A DNA stretch of 64,000 bases from Akebia trifoliata (lineage: Eukaryota; Streptophyta; Magnoliopsida; Ranunculales; Lardizabalaceae). The notes beneath the pieces are model-generated. The model had not been told where the DNA came from. It did no database searches and saw only the letters and a list, made by a program, of their open reading frames with translations. Numbering within the stretch: the stretch's first letter is position 1; each line of letters starts with the position of its first letter. Positions 44,701 to 55,836 of the stretch are shown here, piece by piece. The position numbers were made by a program, and so were the translations under genes. The stretch covers positions 620,001 to 684,000 of the forward strand of contig CM030714.1 of NCBI GenBank assembly GCA_017979445.1. Reading direction: 5' to 3'.

Positions 44701-45430
44701 GTTGATGTCGAATCTTATGACTTAGTCTTTGGAAATATCGTGGTACATACGTCAAACACTTATCTCCAATGATTGTTTGAGATTCTTTATTAAACCAACG
44801 ATTGATTGAGATAAAAGAAAACTCTTAATAGATAATGCTAAAGTTACTTTAACATGTACATTCTGACATGGTGCATATATAATCACAAATGTTTTCCACT
44901 GAGATACTAAATACACACAAAAGAATGCCCAAATGGGCAGTTGAGATAATGTCACATCAACAAAGGATTGGGTTCCATGTTCGTTTCAATTAACACACTA
45001 TTCATGCACGCGCACACACACACACACACCACTAAAAAAAATGCATGATTTATTGTTTTTTTCCTGTCACAATCAACTTGGATTAGCAAGATGTGAATTT
45101 TGTTTCTCTTTTATTTTTTTTAGGTAAATGGGTGAATTTGGTTACTCTTACGATTGTTGTTCCTATAGAAATAAATGAGATGGTTCACCTGTGTAATCAG
45201 TTGTCTTGAAAGGCAAACTGCAGGCCTTTGTCCAAACAGTAAAGCTTAGCTCAGTCAAGTTCTCATAATCATCCACTACAACCAAGCAAGCGTGTGAACC
45301 GAGAAATCACAATAAAATTTTGTTATATGTTTCTCCCAGTAATTCGATAAACCAACCATGTAAATAATCCGCTCCATGGTTTGCCAAATAGGAGAATAGA
45401 CATTACACAGACTACTACTACTAGTGGGTC

Positions 45431-45560
45431 TCAATATGGGCGATACCGGCGGCCACGACCACTGTCACTACTCTGTTTTCCCCCACTCCTGCCACCACCA
45501 CCACCACCACCACTTCTTTGTGGTGGTGGGGTCATGTGAGAGTGTGCTTCTGGTTGTTGC
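45431..45560 (-). pseudogene. Last exon of an unidentified Gly/Arg-rich protein, apparently captured
   Basis: On the minus strand a splice acceptor ('tatcattgcag' before G) opens a 42-codon terminal exon. It is rich in Gln, Pro, Ser and Gly: QQPEAHSHMTPPPQRSG, then a run of seven Gly, ending SGRGRRYRPY and TGA. Composition and the clean acceptor suggest a true host exon, of the kind found at the end of RNA-binding or disordered nuclear proteins. I do not recognise the parent gene. The DNA after the stop (towards 45180) could be its 3' UTR. Being inside a CACTA-like element it may be a captured fragment; alternatively it belongs to a gene into which the repeats inserted. Confidence 0.4.
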
Positions 45561-46586
45561 CTGCAATGATATATATGGGAGAAAAACTTAGATTTCTTTT
45601 CTGGGTACATAAAATTGGGTCAAAATTCCACTATCTGAACTGAAAACAAAAGGTCTTTTTCAATGGAAGTATATATATATATATTAAAAAATGGAACCCA
45701 TTAGTGTATATAACAGATATTTTATGGATTGTAAGAAACATTTATCAGAGAACATTGAACCAAGTCTGTCACTGGATCAGACCATGGAAACATTGACTAC
45801 GCTTTTCTCCCATGTGGAGTGAGTGAGGCAAAGGCAAAATGTCTTACAACATTTTCTTTACTCTTTGCATGACTTTCTTATGTTTCTTGGTAGTTCGGTG
45901 ACATATTCTATTCACTCACTATGAGCATCACTCGCAAAGTACTGAGATAAATTAGCTGCTAATGAAGGTGCAGTGCAAGTTGGAAGGTAACAGTAAATGC
46001 TATTCAGAAGGTACTGGATTAGATCAACTATGAATTCTTATTGACATTAAATATTTGGTTTCATTTGAGTGTCCACAACAGAACAAATTTCTCCTTCAAA
46101 AAAGTCCTGACAAACATTGTGGTAAAAGAGACAAAGATGGATCTATCTTAGTTTGAATGATGAGAGAAATCAAATCACATGGATTCAAGTCTACAATTTG
46201 AAGCACGACACATCCCTTGTTAATCATTATCAATATCCTTGGGTTCATGTTCTTATAGTGTAAGCAATTTGATATTTGAAATTGTTTTCATATTTTCTAG
46301 CTACATCATGACTTTTGTTGCTGTAGGTATACCCATATCTTCACTGGCTCAGTCCATGTTCTATTTGCTAGTTTAACTGTCTTGAACGCACGCAGTTGGT
46401 TACTTCATGTCCATTTAAAATGATCAAATTCACTGTCTCTCTCTGACCTGAAGCTGTTGAATTTTGGTTTGGAATTTTTTGTCTGCTCAAGGATCCCACT
46501 TTGTGATTACTATTTTTCCGATATCCAGGGTACCAGTCTTGGCAGATGCTGCAGGAGCATTAGGTGCTACGTATTGTCCTCCCTAT

Positions 46587-48334
46587 TGAAAGTGCCCTCG
46601 ATCCGCGGGGTGCGCGGATCCGCTTTTGACCCTTGAGGTTTGGGAGTCGCCACCTAGTTATTGTGGTCTAGGAACCAAACTGACTCTAACATGGATAAAA
46701 AGAACTAATCTACCACAAAAAATCTGGATCCGGGGATCATGTTACGGGGTTGGAAGGTGTTAGGCACCAACCCCGTCCGGCCATGGCCGATCTCTACTTA
46801 TCCCAAATAAATCTACATCGCTAATGACAAACCTAGATTAAAAAAATAATAAAAATAAAAAAACTTACATTCGATCTGCAAAAGTACTATTCCCTCAGAT
46901 CTGGTGAAAATGGCTCCTTGTACCGTATTCCTTACTTAATTCTATCTCCGGATCTGATTTCTGATTTCTGAGGTAAGGTATCTCCTTCTTGGATCTGGGT
47001 GCTTCGAATTTGTTGTAGATTTTTGGGATGTTTTTTAGAGGTTTTTAGGTGTTTTTTAGGCTAAAATCAGAGCATGGGTGTTAGATAAGGAGTTGGGGCT
47101 CCAAAATTAGGGTTTTGGAGAGATTGTGGAGGCTTCTTCACCTACTTTTCCTAGGATTTTTTCTTTGATACGAAAATAGGGTGTGGAGGCTCCTATTTAT
47201 AAATTTTTAGAAGCATTAGGGTTTGATTAGGGTTTCTTTTTAGGGTTTCAATTAGGGTTTAGACTTTGGTCTCATGAGATGGACTTAGTCATTAGGGTTT
47301 TGACTTAGGGTTTTGACTTTAGTCTTATGAGCTTGACTTGATTAGATTAGGGTTTTGATTTAGGATTTGACTTTAGTCTTATGAGATTGACTTGATTAGT
47401 TGAGATTAAGGTTTTGATTTAGGGTTTTAACTTTAGTCTTATGAGATTGACTTTAATACTTGACTTTTAGTCTTACTTAATTAATTTTAATTTTGACTTT
47501 AGTCTTATTTGATTGACTTTAATATCTTAACTTTAGTCTTGCTTGATTGACTTTAAATTTTTGGAGAACCCCTCTCTATTATATCTTTAATTCTTTGAAC
47601 CCCAAATGGAAAGGTCTTTAAAGAAATATCTTACGAACCTTCAACAATTTTGCCTGAAAGCCTGATTGATCGATTTTTTTGTTTACATTTTAAATTAATT
47701 TTATTAATGTTTCACTTTAATTATTTCATGTTTTATTTATTAATTTCGAATTTTTTAATTATGAAAATTGTGAAATTACTGTTTTGCCCCCGGAGAGGAC
47801 TTTTCACGTTTTAAGTCGATTTTTAATGTTTTAGGATGTTTTAGAAACGATTTTTCGTAAGAAATTCAATAGAAATATTAGTTTGTGTCATTTATGAAAT
47901 TTTTTGTGTGAAATAGTTGTGAACTTTATGAGGGGCATTTTTGTAATTTTGTCGAATTCTGTGAAAATTGGCTAAACGATTTATTTGGTTTCAATTTATT
48001 ATTTTATGTGTTTGAATGGGTTTTCCTAAGCGTGATGTAGGCTCTAGGGTTGTTTTGATATTAGGGGTATTTTGATAATTTGATAGTTTTTTAGTGATTT
48101 TTATCGTGAAGCTTCTTTTTGTCTGAAAAATGATGATTTCTATGTTTCTGGAGTCGTATTTTCCTAGCGTAGCGTGGTTTCTAAGGTTTTGTTAGTTTGA
48201 GATACCTCATCCGGATTTCTGAAACACATCTGGTAACAAAATAAAGTAATGGAATACACATCCATCATTGGGAATCATTGCGATCGGGTTGACGAGTTGA
48301 TTAATCAGGCGGATGCAAAAATGGGGTGTCTACA
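46587..48334 (-). mobile_element. Solo LTR, 1.75 kb, nested in the CACTA-like element
   Basis: The 5-bp duplication cctat is at 46582-46586 and 48335-48339. The enclosed 1748 bp starts 'tgaaagtgccctcgatccg' and ends 'atggggtgtctaca'. Read on the minus strand it begins TGTAGACACCCCATTTTTGC and ends GGGCACTTTCA, a form I associate with plant Ty3/gypsy LTRs. It contains tandem 'ttgactttagtcttatgag' repeats (47260-47560). No internal region or second LTR exists. Confidence 0.75.
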
Positions 48335-48689
48335 CCTATTTAGCTCTTGATGGTGGTTAGTATGCTCGCCCATTAGGACAAACACATCTTCTTCAGGTGT
48401 CTCTAGGTTAGTAGCAATATACCAATTGTTTTGATTAACATGTAAGGTTCTTATTTATATGTTTCTTCCTCTGATTAGTCTTGTAGCCCATTAATACATT
48501 TCTATTTTTTTTAGAGACGCCATTGGCACCCCAACTTTTCTTATCACATATCAATTTCTTGAATTATTTATGACACCCTAATTAACGATTAAAACATACA
48601 TGCAGAAATATCTGTTCTCATTGTGCTTGTTTCGTCCTTATTTCTTATATTTGAACACATAATTGCTTATAATCTGCCTGAGGAGTAGA

Positions 48690-48714
48690 AATTTAGGGCT
48701 GCTGAACTGCTCCC
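48690..48714. mobile_element. Isolated end fragment of a family A MITE
   Basis: 'tttagggctgctgaactg' + 'ctccc' followed by (TA)n matches the right end of the copy at 55837-56214. No hairpin remains. Confidence 0.55.
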
Positions 48715-48929
48715 TATATATATATATATATAATATATGACTTCAGTTTGAAACCCAGGGGTGTATAAAAAAAAAAGGATTTAGGGCCCTTGTACTATTG
48801 ATGAGGGCCACCATTTATGTGTGTATCTGTCTGTTTCTTTCTTGAAAGTCTAGTGCTTTATTTTAGAGTGCTTAAGTTGTCTTTTTTTATTATTATTTCT
48901 TTCTTCCTTTCTTCCTTGCATCAATTTTA

Positions 48930-48971
48930 GTGTTGTTTGGATCTATGGATACACATAGATCCAAACAACAC
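48930..48971. repeat. Perfect 18-bp inverted repeat with 6-base loop
   Basis: GTGTTGTTTGGATCTATG and its exact complement flank the loop gataca. The origin is unknown. It could be the tip of a hAT-like foldback. Confidence 0.7.
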
Positions 48972-49700
48972 GAAAACTTATTTTTTCCATCTTCCAAGGG
49001 TGGATTTACTAAAATCATTAAACTTTATGTATCGTATTTGTAATACCTTGAAATGCTAATAAATTTTCTATACAAACCTCATTCATTGGAGTATGAATTA
49101 TGTGATTGCATGATGTTGATAAAGAATTTTATTCTCTTTTTGAATGGAGATTTTTCTCTACATCGTTAAGCTTTATGTATCGTATGTGTATTACCTTTCT
49201 TTAATTTCATCTCTTTATTACCCATTTGGGTTTGTGATACTGAAGAAGTATGAGAAGTATCGTAAGATCTAAGATCATGCATTCCAGATGAAGCTGGTCT
49301 TCCTCCATATATAGTAGATCTCCATCTGTATCCTTCCATCTCCACATGATTTAGATCTGAAATCTTCCATTAAAACACAGAGGTTCAAAGATTTATTCAG
49401 AAAGAAAGAAAAAAAAAATGAGAGGATCTTAAGGTACAAAAACTGAGGAAGAACAAGAGTAGGAAGAAAAGCAAGTCGCTTTGCTTTACTTCTCTTCTTT
49501 TGTTTTGGATTGGGAACAACTTTGATATAATTATTTCTTTATTATTAGATATCTTCTTATTTTGAGAATTTAACTCATCATGGTTAACAACTTGACATTG
49601 TAGGAGACATGCTACCTAATAGACATGATCGTGTTCGTGGTGTCGGACTCCTAGCAAATTATTTGTATCATATTCCGAAAATTCCTTTAACGATTCTGCT

Positions 49701-49925
49701 GATCATGAGGTACATAGGTTGAAGAAGAAACTGGATTCTTTGGAGCAACAACAGATTGTGAGAGATGCTTAGGTGGAGAGACTCAAGGAATTGATCATTA
49801 CTCTAATGAGAAAGGTAAATTCTCACTAATAATAGAATATGTTGTATTTTAAAATATTTTATTAATAAATAAATATTTATTGATATGACTAATTTAATGT
49901 ATATGAATTGTAGGTTGATGAGTAA
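49701..49925 (+). pseudogene. TNP1-like coiled-coil C-terminus (CACTA accessory protein relic)
   Basis: Reads DHEVHRLKKKLDSLEQQQ, then one in-frame TAG, then VERLKELIITLMRK up to a splice donor (AAG/GTAAAT, 49814/49815). An acceptor (TTGTAG) at 49913 continues RKVDE and a TAA stop at 49923-49925. A C-terminal heptad-like helix with this make-up is typical of the second protein of En/Spm-type transposons (TNP1/PTTA). The in-frame stop means it is not functional. Confidence 0.4.
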
Positions 49926-50398
49926 CACAATCAACCCGACAATGATCAATGTCCACAACAACAATCATGATAGATACTTTTTGTTTTTTGAGTGATAAAC
50001 ATGGATTTATAAGCATTGACTCTTAATTCAATCAATTTATTATTTTGTTATATTTGAATCTTAACTAATTTGATTTACTAAGTAATTGTGTTTAATTGAC
50101 AGGTTGTATAAAAATAAGTATTTAATTACAAATAATTTTAAAATAAAAGAAATTAAAAAAAAAAAAAAATCTTATTAGCGGTGGCCGTTACCGCCACTAT
50201 AGGCATTCAAAATTGTATTTATAGCTATGGTAAAAAATTAATTAGCGGCGGTTTGGGACTGAGATTGTGGGATTCACTCATAACTATAGTGACGGTAATA
50301 CAAACTATTAGCGGCGGTTTTTGACCGTCACTATAAGACTCACTCATATCTATAGCGACGGTTTTTGACCCCCGCTAAAAACCTAAAATTTTGTAGTG

Positions 50399-50965
50399 CC
50401 ATACATTATAGCTTGATGTAGGAGATTTATCTCATAACACTGTAGGTGATTGGACATTTGTGTCACACACAACCATTCCAAATCGGTTGTGTTTTATTAT
50501 ATAGATATGAAGTTCTTTACGAATCTTCCTTATTTATAATTCAACTTCAAAATATTGTATAAATAATTCATGCATGTGGTCATTACTTGCTATTCCACCT
50601 TTTTTTTAGAAAAGCCCTTTCTTTATTATGATAGTAAGGAAAAAGACCTTACCAAGCCTCGTCTATTGTCAAACGACTTTTGATCCAATCATCAAAAATG
50701 GCTTTTCAAGCTGTCAAGATAACAAGTGGAAATCATTGATCTCGATGTATGAACATGAATTATTAAGAACAATAATGTTGATAATTTGAATCGTTGATCT
50801 TGTTGATTTAAGTTTGACATTTTATAGTGGTGAGGGTTCATTAAGAAATTTTATTACAAACGGGTTGTCAAAATACCCACTCCAAAAGTTAGGAAGGCGT
50901 CCCTAACACAAGGCCTATTAAGTAACTTTCTTTTAATTTAATATCTTAGTAGCATTGTGTATGTA
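50399..50965. other. No gene seen
   Basis: AT-rich DNA. A stretch at 50850-50940 resembles the 'ctttcagtaactttc' flank seen near 25090. Nothing coding. Confidence 0.35.
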
Positions 50966-51590
50966 GGGTATCAATGGGTACCCATTTACCTGGAATCGAA
51001 AGTAAAAATCTCAGTTCTGGTTCCCTTTTTATTGGAATAGATTAGAGTCAAGTTTAATATGGAACCGAAACCATTAGGTTCTATGTGATGGGTACCCATG
51101 AGTACCTAAAACCGATTTGTTTTGTCATTTATTTTTACATTATACATGATTCTAGGTAATCCTATATTTTAAAATTAACATATATGATATGAAGTTCTTC
51201 AAATTTATATAAACTAAATATTTGACCTTAAGATCAGCCATTTCTTTTTAAATGTATTACTTGTAAAGGAAATAAATTTTATATTTAAAAATAAAAGTCA
51301 TTAAACCATCATTTTAGTGGAACAAATTATTATTAAGTTGATATTTTACAAATAATATGTTATTTTTTAGAAGGAATTTGATATAATATTATATATATAT
51401 ATAATGATTTTGACATAATTTTTCTCATTTGATTCTTGAGAACTGGAACCGATGGGTACCAGTGATTTTTTATGGTTCCGATTCCAGTTCCACTTATTTT
51501 AACCGACAAGAACTAGAATCGATAAAATGTAAAGGTTATGGTTCCAATATTCATAGGAACCAAACTAGAACCGGCCCATTAACACCCCTA
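50966..51590. mobile_element. hAT-like non-autonomous element with 'gggtacc' words
   Basis: The left end 'tagggtatcaatgggtaccc' and the right end 'cggcccattaacacccctat' are inverted repeats. Words like 'gatgggtacc' and 'ggttccgattcc' are repeated inside. Similar to 17207-17815 and 25213-25735. Confidence 0.5.
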
Positions 51591-52653
51591 TGTGTGTGTA
51601 TCTATGTGGGGTGGGGTATTTTAACTATTAAATAAGTAATTAAGGGCATTAAGGGGATAAAATACACTGGGCTACGTGCTATGTAGAAAATGGCTTGTTT
51701 AGGAGCCAATTTATTTTATCTCCAACTAAAAAGTGCCACGTAGACATCATTTTCGATCATGATCCTAGATCAATACCTACCTATATAAATTAAGAATCAC
51801 AAAACATAAATTAAGTATTTTTCAGGAATTTTTTTTTAAAGTTCATAAAATTTTGTCCTCTACACAATTGTGGCATCGGATAAATGTTTTTGGATGTCGT
51901 AAGGTAATGTAATGTAATGTAAGAAGGAAACTTTCCTTACTAAAGTTTTTTTATATCCTCAAACTAAAAGCTTAACCCTTAATTATTTTAAAAATATCTT
52001 AAAATACTCTCTATATTTTATAAAATTTGAAAGAAAAAAAAGTATTATGAAAATGCTCTATTTAAAAAATGAGTAATTTTAAAATCTTTGAATAATTGTT
52101 GATATTTAAGATACCTCATATGTTTAATTATCTAAAAGGACATGTTAATGACACAATAACTAAATGTGTCGAAACGGGTTAAGCAAGTTGACATCCCTAA
52201 CCTAAACACGACCCATTTAATAATTGTGTTAGACGGGTCAACATGAGTTTGACCCAAACCCACTAATTTTGTATCATGTTCGTAGGATGTGTTAAATCTA
52301 TCACCCCTATGCGGGACCATGTGAATAGCATTTTCCCTAGTATGATTGTGCTTATTTTTAGGAAAATGTTTTTTTGTAAGAAAACATTTCCTCTCTTAGG
52401 AGAATAATAGTTTTTTTTTACCAAATCTCATAGGAAAATGATTTTATCATGTCCTAGTGTTATTCTATCACAATTATCCCCTTCCGCAAACTAGACCCAA
52501 CTCCCTTTTTGACATTTTTAGGAGAGTACAGCTACGGTTCCCAAGCCTATCATGTCAGGTAAGTCAATTGAGTAGCCACGTGCCTAAGTCAAATTATTAA
52601 GACTCAAAAGTCTTTTTCTTCCAAATTTCTTCTAGGTGGGTTCCACGCCCCTT
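51591..52653. other. No gene; scraps of foldback elements
   Basis: Includes a decayed 'gttgacatccctaacc' ... 'tatcacccctatg' element at 52180-52310. A half family C element lies at 52535-52606 ('gtcaattgagtagccacgtg'). Confidence 0.4.
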
Positions 52654-52663
52654 ATTAAGATAA

Positions 52664-53061
52664 GAGTAGGGATCCAAAACAGAGTCTCGTATCTAACCAA
52701 GCTCAGGTGGTACTCCTTTCTATGCCATGTGGCATTTTTGGGACCCACTGACCGTATGGATATGAGGTCCATCCCTTGGTGAATTTACATTCAAAAATAT
52801 TAGTGTTTGGTAACTTGTATCCACTAGATCTAAGCTCTTGCAAAAGAGTTTAAATCCAACGATTAGAAATCATTCTTAAGAAAGTGTTATTATCAATGGA
52901 TGCACATCACCAATCAAACTGATCTTTTATATGTAAATTCATCAAAAGATATATGGACGACATATCCATACGGCCAGTGGGTCCAAAAAATGCCATGTGG
53001 CATAAAATAGGGTGTCACCTGACCTTGGTTAGGTATGGGACACTGTTATGGATCCCTACTC
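52664..53061. mobile_element. Mutator-like MITE with about 108-bp inverted repeats and a 10-bp duplication
   Basis: The 398-bp element begins gagtagggatcc and ends ggatccctactc. The arms are similar for about 108 bp (for example 'ctaaccaagctcaggtgg' against the complement of 'cacctgaccttggttag'). The sequence attaagataa flanks it at 52654-52663 and 53062-53071. Long inverted repeats and a 9-11-bp duplication are the marks of MULE elements. No coding capacity. Confidence 0.8.
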
Positions 53062-53591
53062 ATTAAGATAAATGAAGAACTAGAATCGTGTTTCATTCTT
53101 ATACAATGGGAATTCAAACAATGCCTACGGGATATCTTTTGGTAGGTCTAAAACGAGAGAGGATCCTATATAGTGAGTTTTCCGTATAGTACCATGTAGT
53201 GATAATAGACGATCGAAGAACAGCCATAAAATCTGTTTCGTTAAAAAATTGAAGGTTATGGACCGTCCATCTTCAAAGCCATCATCAGGCTCAAAGAATT
53301 CTATTTTTTTCAAAAAAAATAATTCAAATCTGATCTATACCATGATACATACAAGGCTGAGTTGTCTGATTTTATTTTCAAGATTTCAAACTCTAATAAT
53401 TAAAGGCACTACAGGGAAGACGCACTACAAGCATCCACTCCCGTTTATAACACATTGGGCATCTAATAGAGATGTTTTCTACAGAGGCATGCAGCCTAAT
53501 AGGTATAATCTCCAACCAAAAAGTGTCGCGTAGACACGGTATTTTGCTATAGGAATGGGATGCTATTTTGGATCACGACTCTATTAAAATT

Positions 53592-53707
53592 GAGTCGTGA
53601 TGAATGCATGCAGTTGGCTAGGTAAGGACACAAAATCATAGATGAGCGATTCTGTGTCCTTACCACGTCAGCTGCGTACCAAGACCACGAGCATTCATCA
53701 ATACTCC
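53592..53707. mobile_element. Family B MITE in promoter of copy D (internally deleted)
   Basis: Begins 'gagtcgtgatgaatgcatg' and ends 'gagcattcatcaatactcc'. The centre is shorter than in the unit B copy. Lies about 140 bp before the start codon. Confidence 0.68.
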
Positions 53708-53844
53708 ACAATAAATACATCGAGAATAAAGGAAGTGGGGAGACTGGCGAATGTTGTTGAAATCATTTATTCTTAGATAAGTCAAAGAGGCCAGCTTCTT
53801 CACATGATAAATAACGTACAGCAAGAAGAAGAAGAAGAAAAAGA

Positions 53845-54960
53845 ATGGATAATGAGATCAAGAACTCTATGGAGGTATGGGTTATGGTCTTATCGGCTCT
53901 AATCTACTGTTACTTCATTGTATCAAAGATCCCAAAGGGAAAACTTAGACTCCTCACTCTCCTTCCTATCTTCTACCTCTTCATCATCCTCCCACTCAAT
54001 CTCCATTCATTCCATCTTGGATTTTTCACAGCTCTCTACATCACCTGGCTTGCTAACTTCAAACTCCTCCTCTTCTCTTTCAATCAGGGCCCTTTATCAT
54101 CATCACCATCCAATCAACCAAAACCACTCCTCCACTTCATCTTCATTGCTTGTCTTCCCATCATAACCAAAGACAACCCATCTCTCCAAGTCCAATCACC
54201 TCATGATCAAAATATCAAACAAACCAAACAAAACTCATCACTCCTATCACCTCAAAACATCAAAATATCTATAAAATCAGTTCGAAGTGTTGTTTTAAAA
54301 GCCCTACTTTTATATCTATTGGTCTCTATCTATGACTACTTACCATATGTGAACTTAAAGACGTTCATGATCTGGATTTACTACAACCTCCACCTTTACC
54401 TAACCGTACAGCTTGTTTACGCTTTGAGTGAATCGCCAGCTCGAGCCATACTGGGCCTAGAACTCGAGCCACAGTTCAACCAGCCATACCTTTCCACCTC
54501 ACTTCGAGACTTTTGGGGTCGAAGGTGGAACCGAACTGCTTCCAACATCCTAAGATCCACCATATCTCATCCCATACGATCCGTAGCTACCCCTATTTTT
54601 GGTAGAGTGTGGGCCCATCTAATAGGAGTAGTGTTCGCGTTTACTGTATCTGGGCTCATGCATGAGCTGGCATACTATTACGTCACACGTGTGAATCCCA
54701 CGTGGGAAGTGACACTCTACTTTGTGTTCCAAGGGTTCTGCTATGTGTTGGAGTTAGAATCAAAGAGGAGATTAACAGGTGGCAAGTGGCGGTTGCACCC
54801 TTGGGTCTCTATGCCTTTGACTTTGTTGTTCCTTTCGGTTACCAGTTTCTGGCTAGCATGCCCACAGCTCTTGCGAAATGGTGTGTACCATGGAGCAATC
54901 AAGGAATACAGACTTGTGCTTGAGTTCGTGAAGGAAAAAATTGCAAAACTCTCTCTTTAA
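53845..54960 (+). CDS. Wax synthase / acyl-CoA-sterol acyltransferase-like MBOAT protein (copy D)
   Basis: A 371-residue single-exon protein, very similar to copy B over its whole length. Blocks are DFWGRRWN at 222-229 and SGLMHEL at 269-275 with the expected catalytic His273. Membrane segments lie as in copy B. The N-terminal peptide differs most (MDNEIKNSMEVWVMV against MESEIKNFIKVWILV). The C terminus is three residues shorter because the final CTCT tract ends in TAA directly after AKLSL. The leader 'aagaagaagaagaagaaa' before the start is shared with the other copies. No inactivating change is seen. Like its paralogues it would act in the ER, joining acyl-CoA to a fatty alcohol or sterol. 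The exact substrate is not decidable here. Confidence 0.94.
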   Translation: MDNEIKNSMEVWVMVLSALIYCYFIVSKIPKGKLRLLTLLPIFYLFIILPLNLHSFHLGFFTALYITWLANFKLLLFSFNQGPLSSSPSNQPKPLLHFIFIACLPIITKDNPSLQVQSPHDQNIKQTKQNSSLLSPQNIKISIKSVRSVVLKALLLYLLVSIYDYLPYVNLKTFMIWIYYNLHLYLTVQLVYALSESPARAILGLELEPQFNQPYLSTSLRDFWGRRWNRTASNILRSTISHPIRSVATPIFGRVWAHLIGVVFAFTVSGLMHELAYYYVTRVNPTWEVTLYFVFQGFCYVLELESKRRLTGGKWRLHPWVSMPLTLLFLSVTSFWLACPQLLRNGVYHGAIKEYRLVLEFVKEKIAKLSL

Positions 54961-54974
54961 CAAATAATAAATAA

Positions 54975-55280
54975 GAGTGCTGATTTTTGAACTCAACCTG
55001 ACAGCCGGACTCAAAAACTCACTCACTAACGTGTCATGCACAAAAAATAGTAGATTCTGTCCCTCATCTGCAGTTGCGTATCCGAGTGATAGAATTTACA
55101 TATCTTTGTGCATGACAGTTGTGTATCCGAGTGAAAGACTTTACATATCTTTGTGCATGACACGTCAGTGAATTTTTGAGTCTAACTATCAGATTGAGTT
55201 CAAAGATCATTAGTCAATAAATAAACACGTCAGTGAATTTTTGAATCCTACTGTCAAGTTGAGTTCAAAGATCATTAGCT
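54975..55280. mobile_element. Family D MITE after copy D, enlarged by internal tandem duplications
   Basis: Starts 'gagtgctgatttttgaactc'. The 9-mer aataaataa stands at 54966-54974 and 55281-55289. Compared with the copy after gene B, two stretches are doubled: one around 'gtatccgagtgatagaattt' (about 55076-55105 and 55119-55150) and one around 'cacgtcagtgaatttttga' (about 55161-55225 and 55226-55290). Confidence 0.75.
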
Positions 55281-55499
55281 AATAAATAAATGATATATAT
55301 ACAGACGATCTTCCTTTCATGGCCAAAAAGGCGTTTGTTAGAGAATATATATATGTACATGATATGGGCTTTCACATGTATCTTTTTTTCTCTATTAATA
55401 TATTACTTTGTTTGCTTAGTAAAAAAAACACATAAATATATACATTGGGAGAGAATGTGTGAGTCGTGCTACATTGCCTTTGTTGGACACTAGGTCCAA

Positions 55500-55620
55500 C
55501 ACTAATTTGACTTGACAGTGCACAGATAATCATTGATTTATTTTTTCAATATACAAGTTAAAAAATCAACAGTTCTCTATGCATTGCCAGGTTAACTCAG
55601 TGTTGAAAGCTGTAAAGCAT
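55500..55620. mobile_element. Foldback element, family E copy
   Basis: Left arm 'ccaacactaatttgacttg', right arm 'gccaggttaactcagtgttg', with a centre around 'aaaaaatcaacagttctc'. Only in unit D. Confidence 0.45.
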
Positions 55621-55803
55621 TTTCCATTTTTTTAGTTAAATTACCATTTTGTGAATATGATGAAATTTCGATTATGCCTCATTGTTTATTTTAATTCCCA
55701 AAACGTGAAGTGTGTGAGACCGCATGTTTTTCAAAGTGAATCTCACATGCAGGTTCACTACTTTTTAGTGAGATTGTCACTATATAAATCAACGAGATTG
55801 AAA

Positions 55804-55836
<33 letters not shown>

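Larger units (their letters stand above)
41662..50398. mobile_element. CACTA (En/Spm)-like transposon, about 8.7 kb including a solo LTR
   Basis: The left end reads 'cacaacaaaaacaatagttt' then 'ttagcgacagcc'. The right end, in reverse complement, reads 'cactacaaaattttaggttt' then 'ttagcggg'. Sub-terminal repeats of the type 'agcggcggttt' / 'tatagtgacggt' fill 50170-50390 and match the 'agcgacagccaaaatagcgcc' at the left. These features fit CACTA transposons. I could not find a matching 3-bp target duplication (left flank ata, right flank cca), so one end may have been rearranged. The interior lacks a recognisable TNP2 transposase. It carries a TNP1-like scrap, a Gly/Arg-rich exon and a nested solo LTR. 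Confidence 0.6.

Noticed and set aside
46526..46586. Open stretch reading VPVLADAAGALGATYCPPY before the solo LTR
   Set aside because: Looks protein-like, but it is short and without splice signals I trust, and continuation after the LTR soon meets a stop. Not annotated as a gene.
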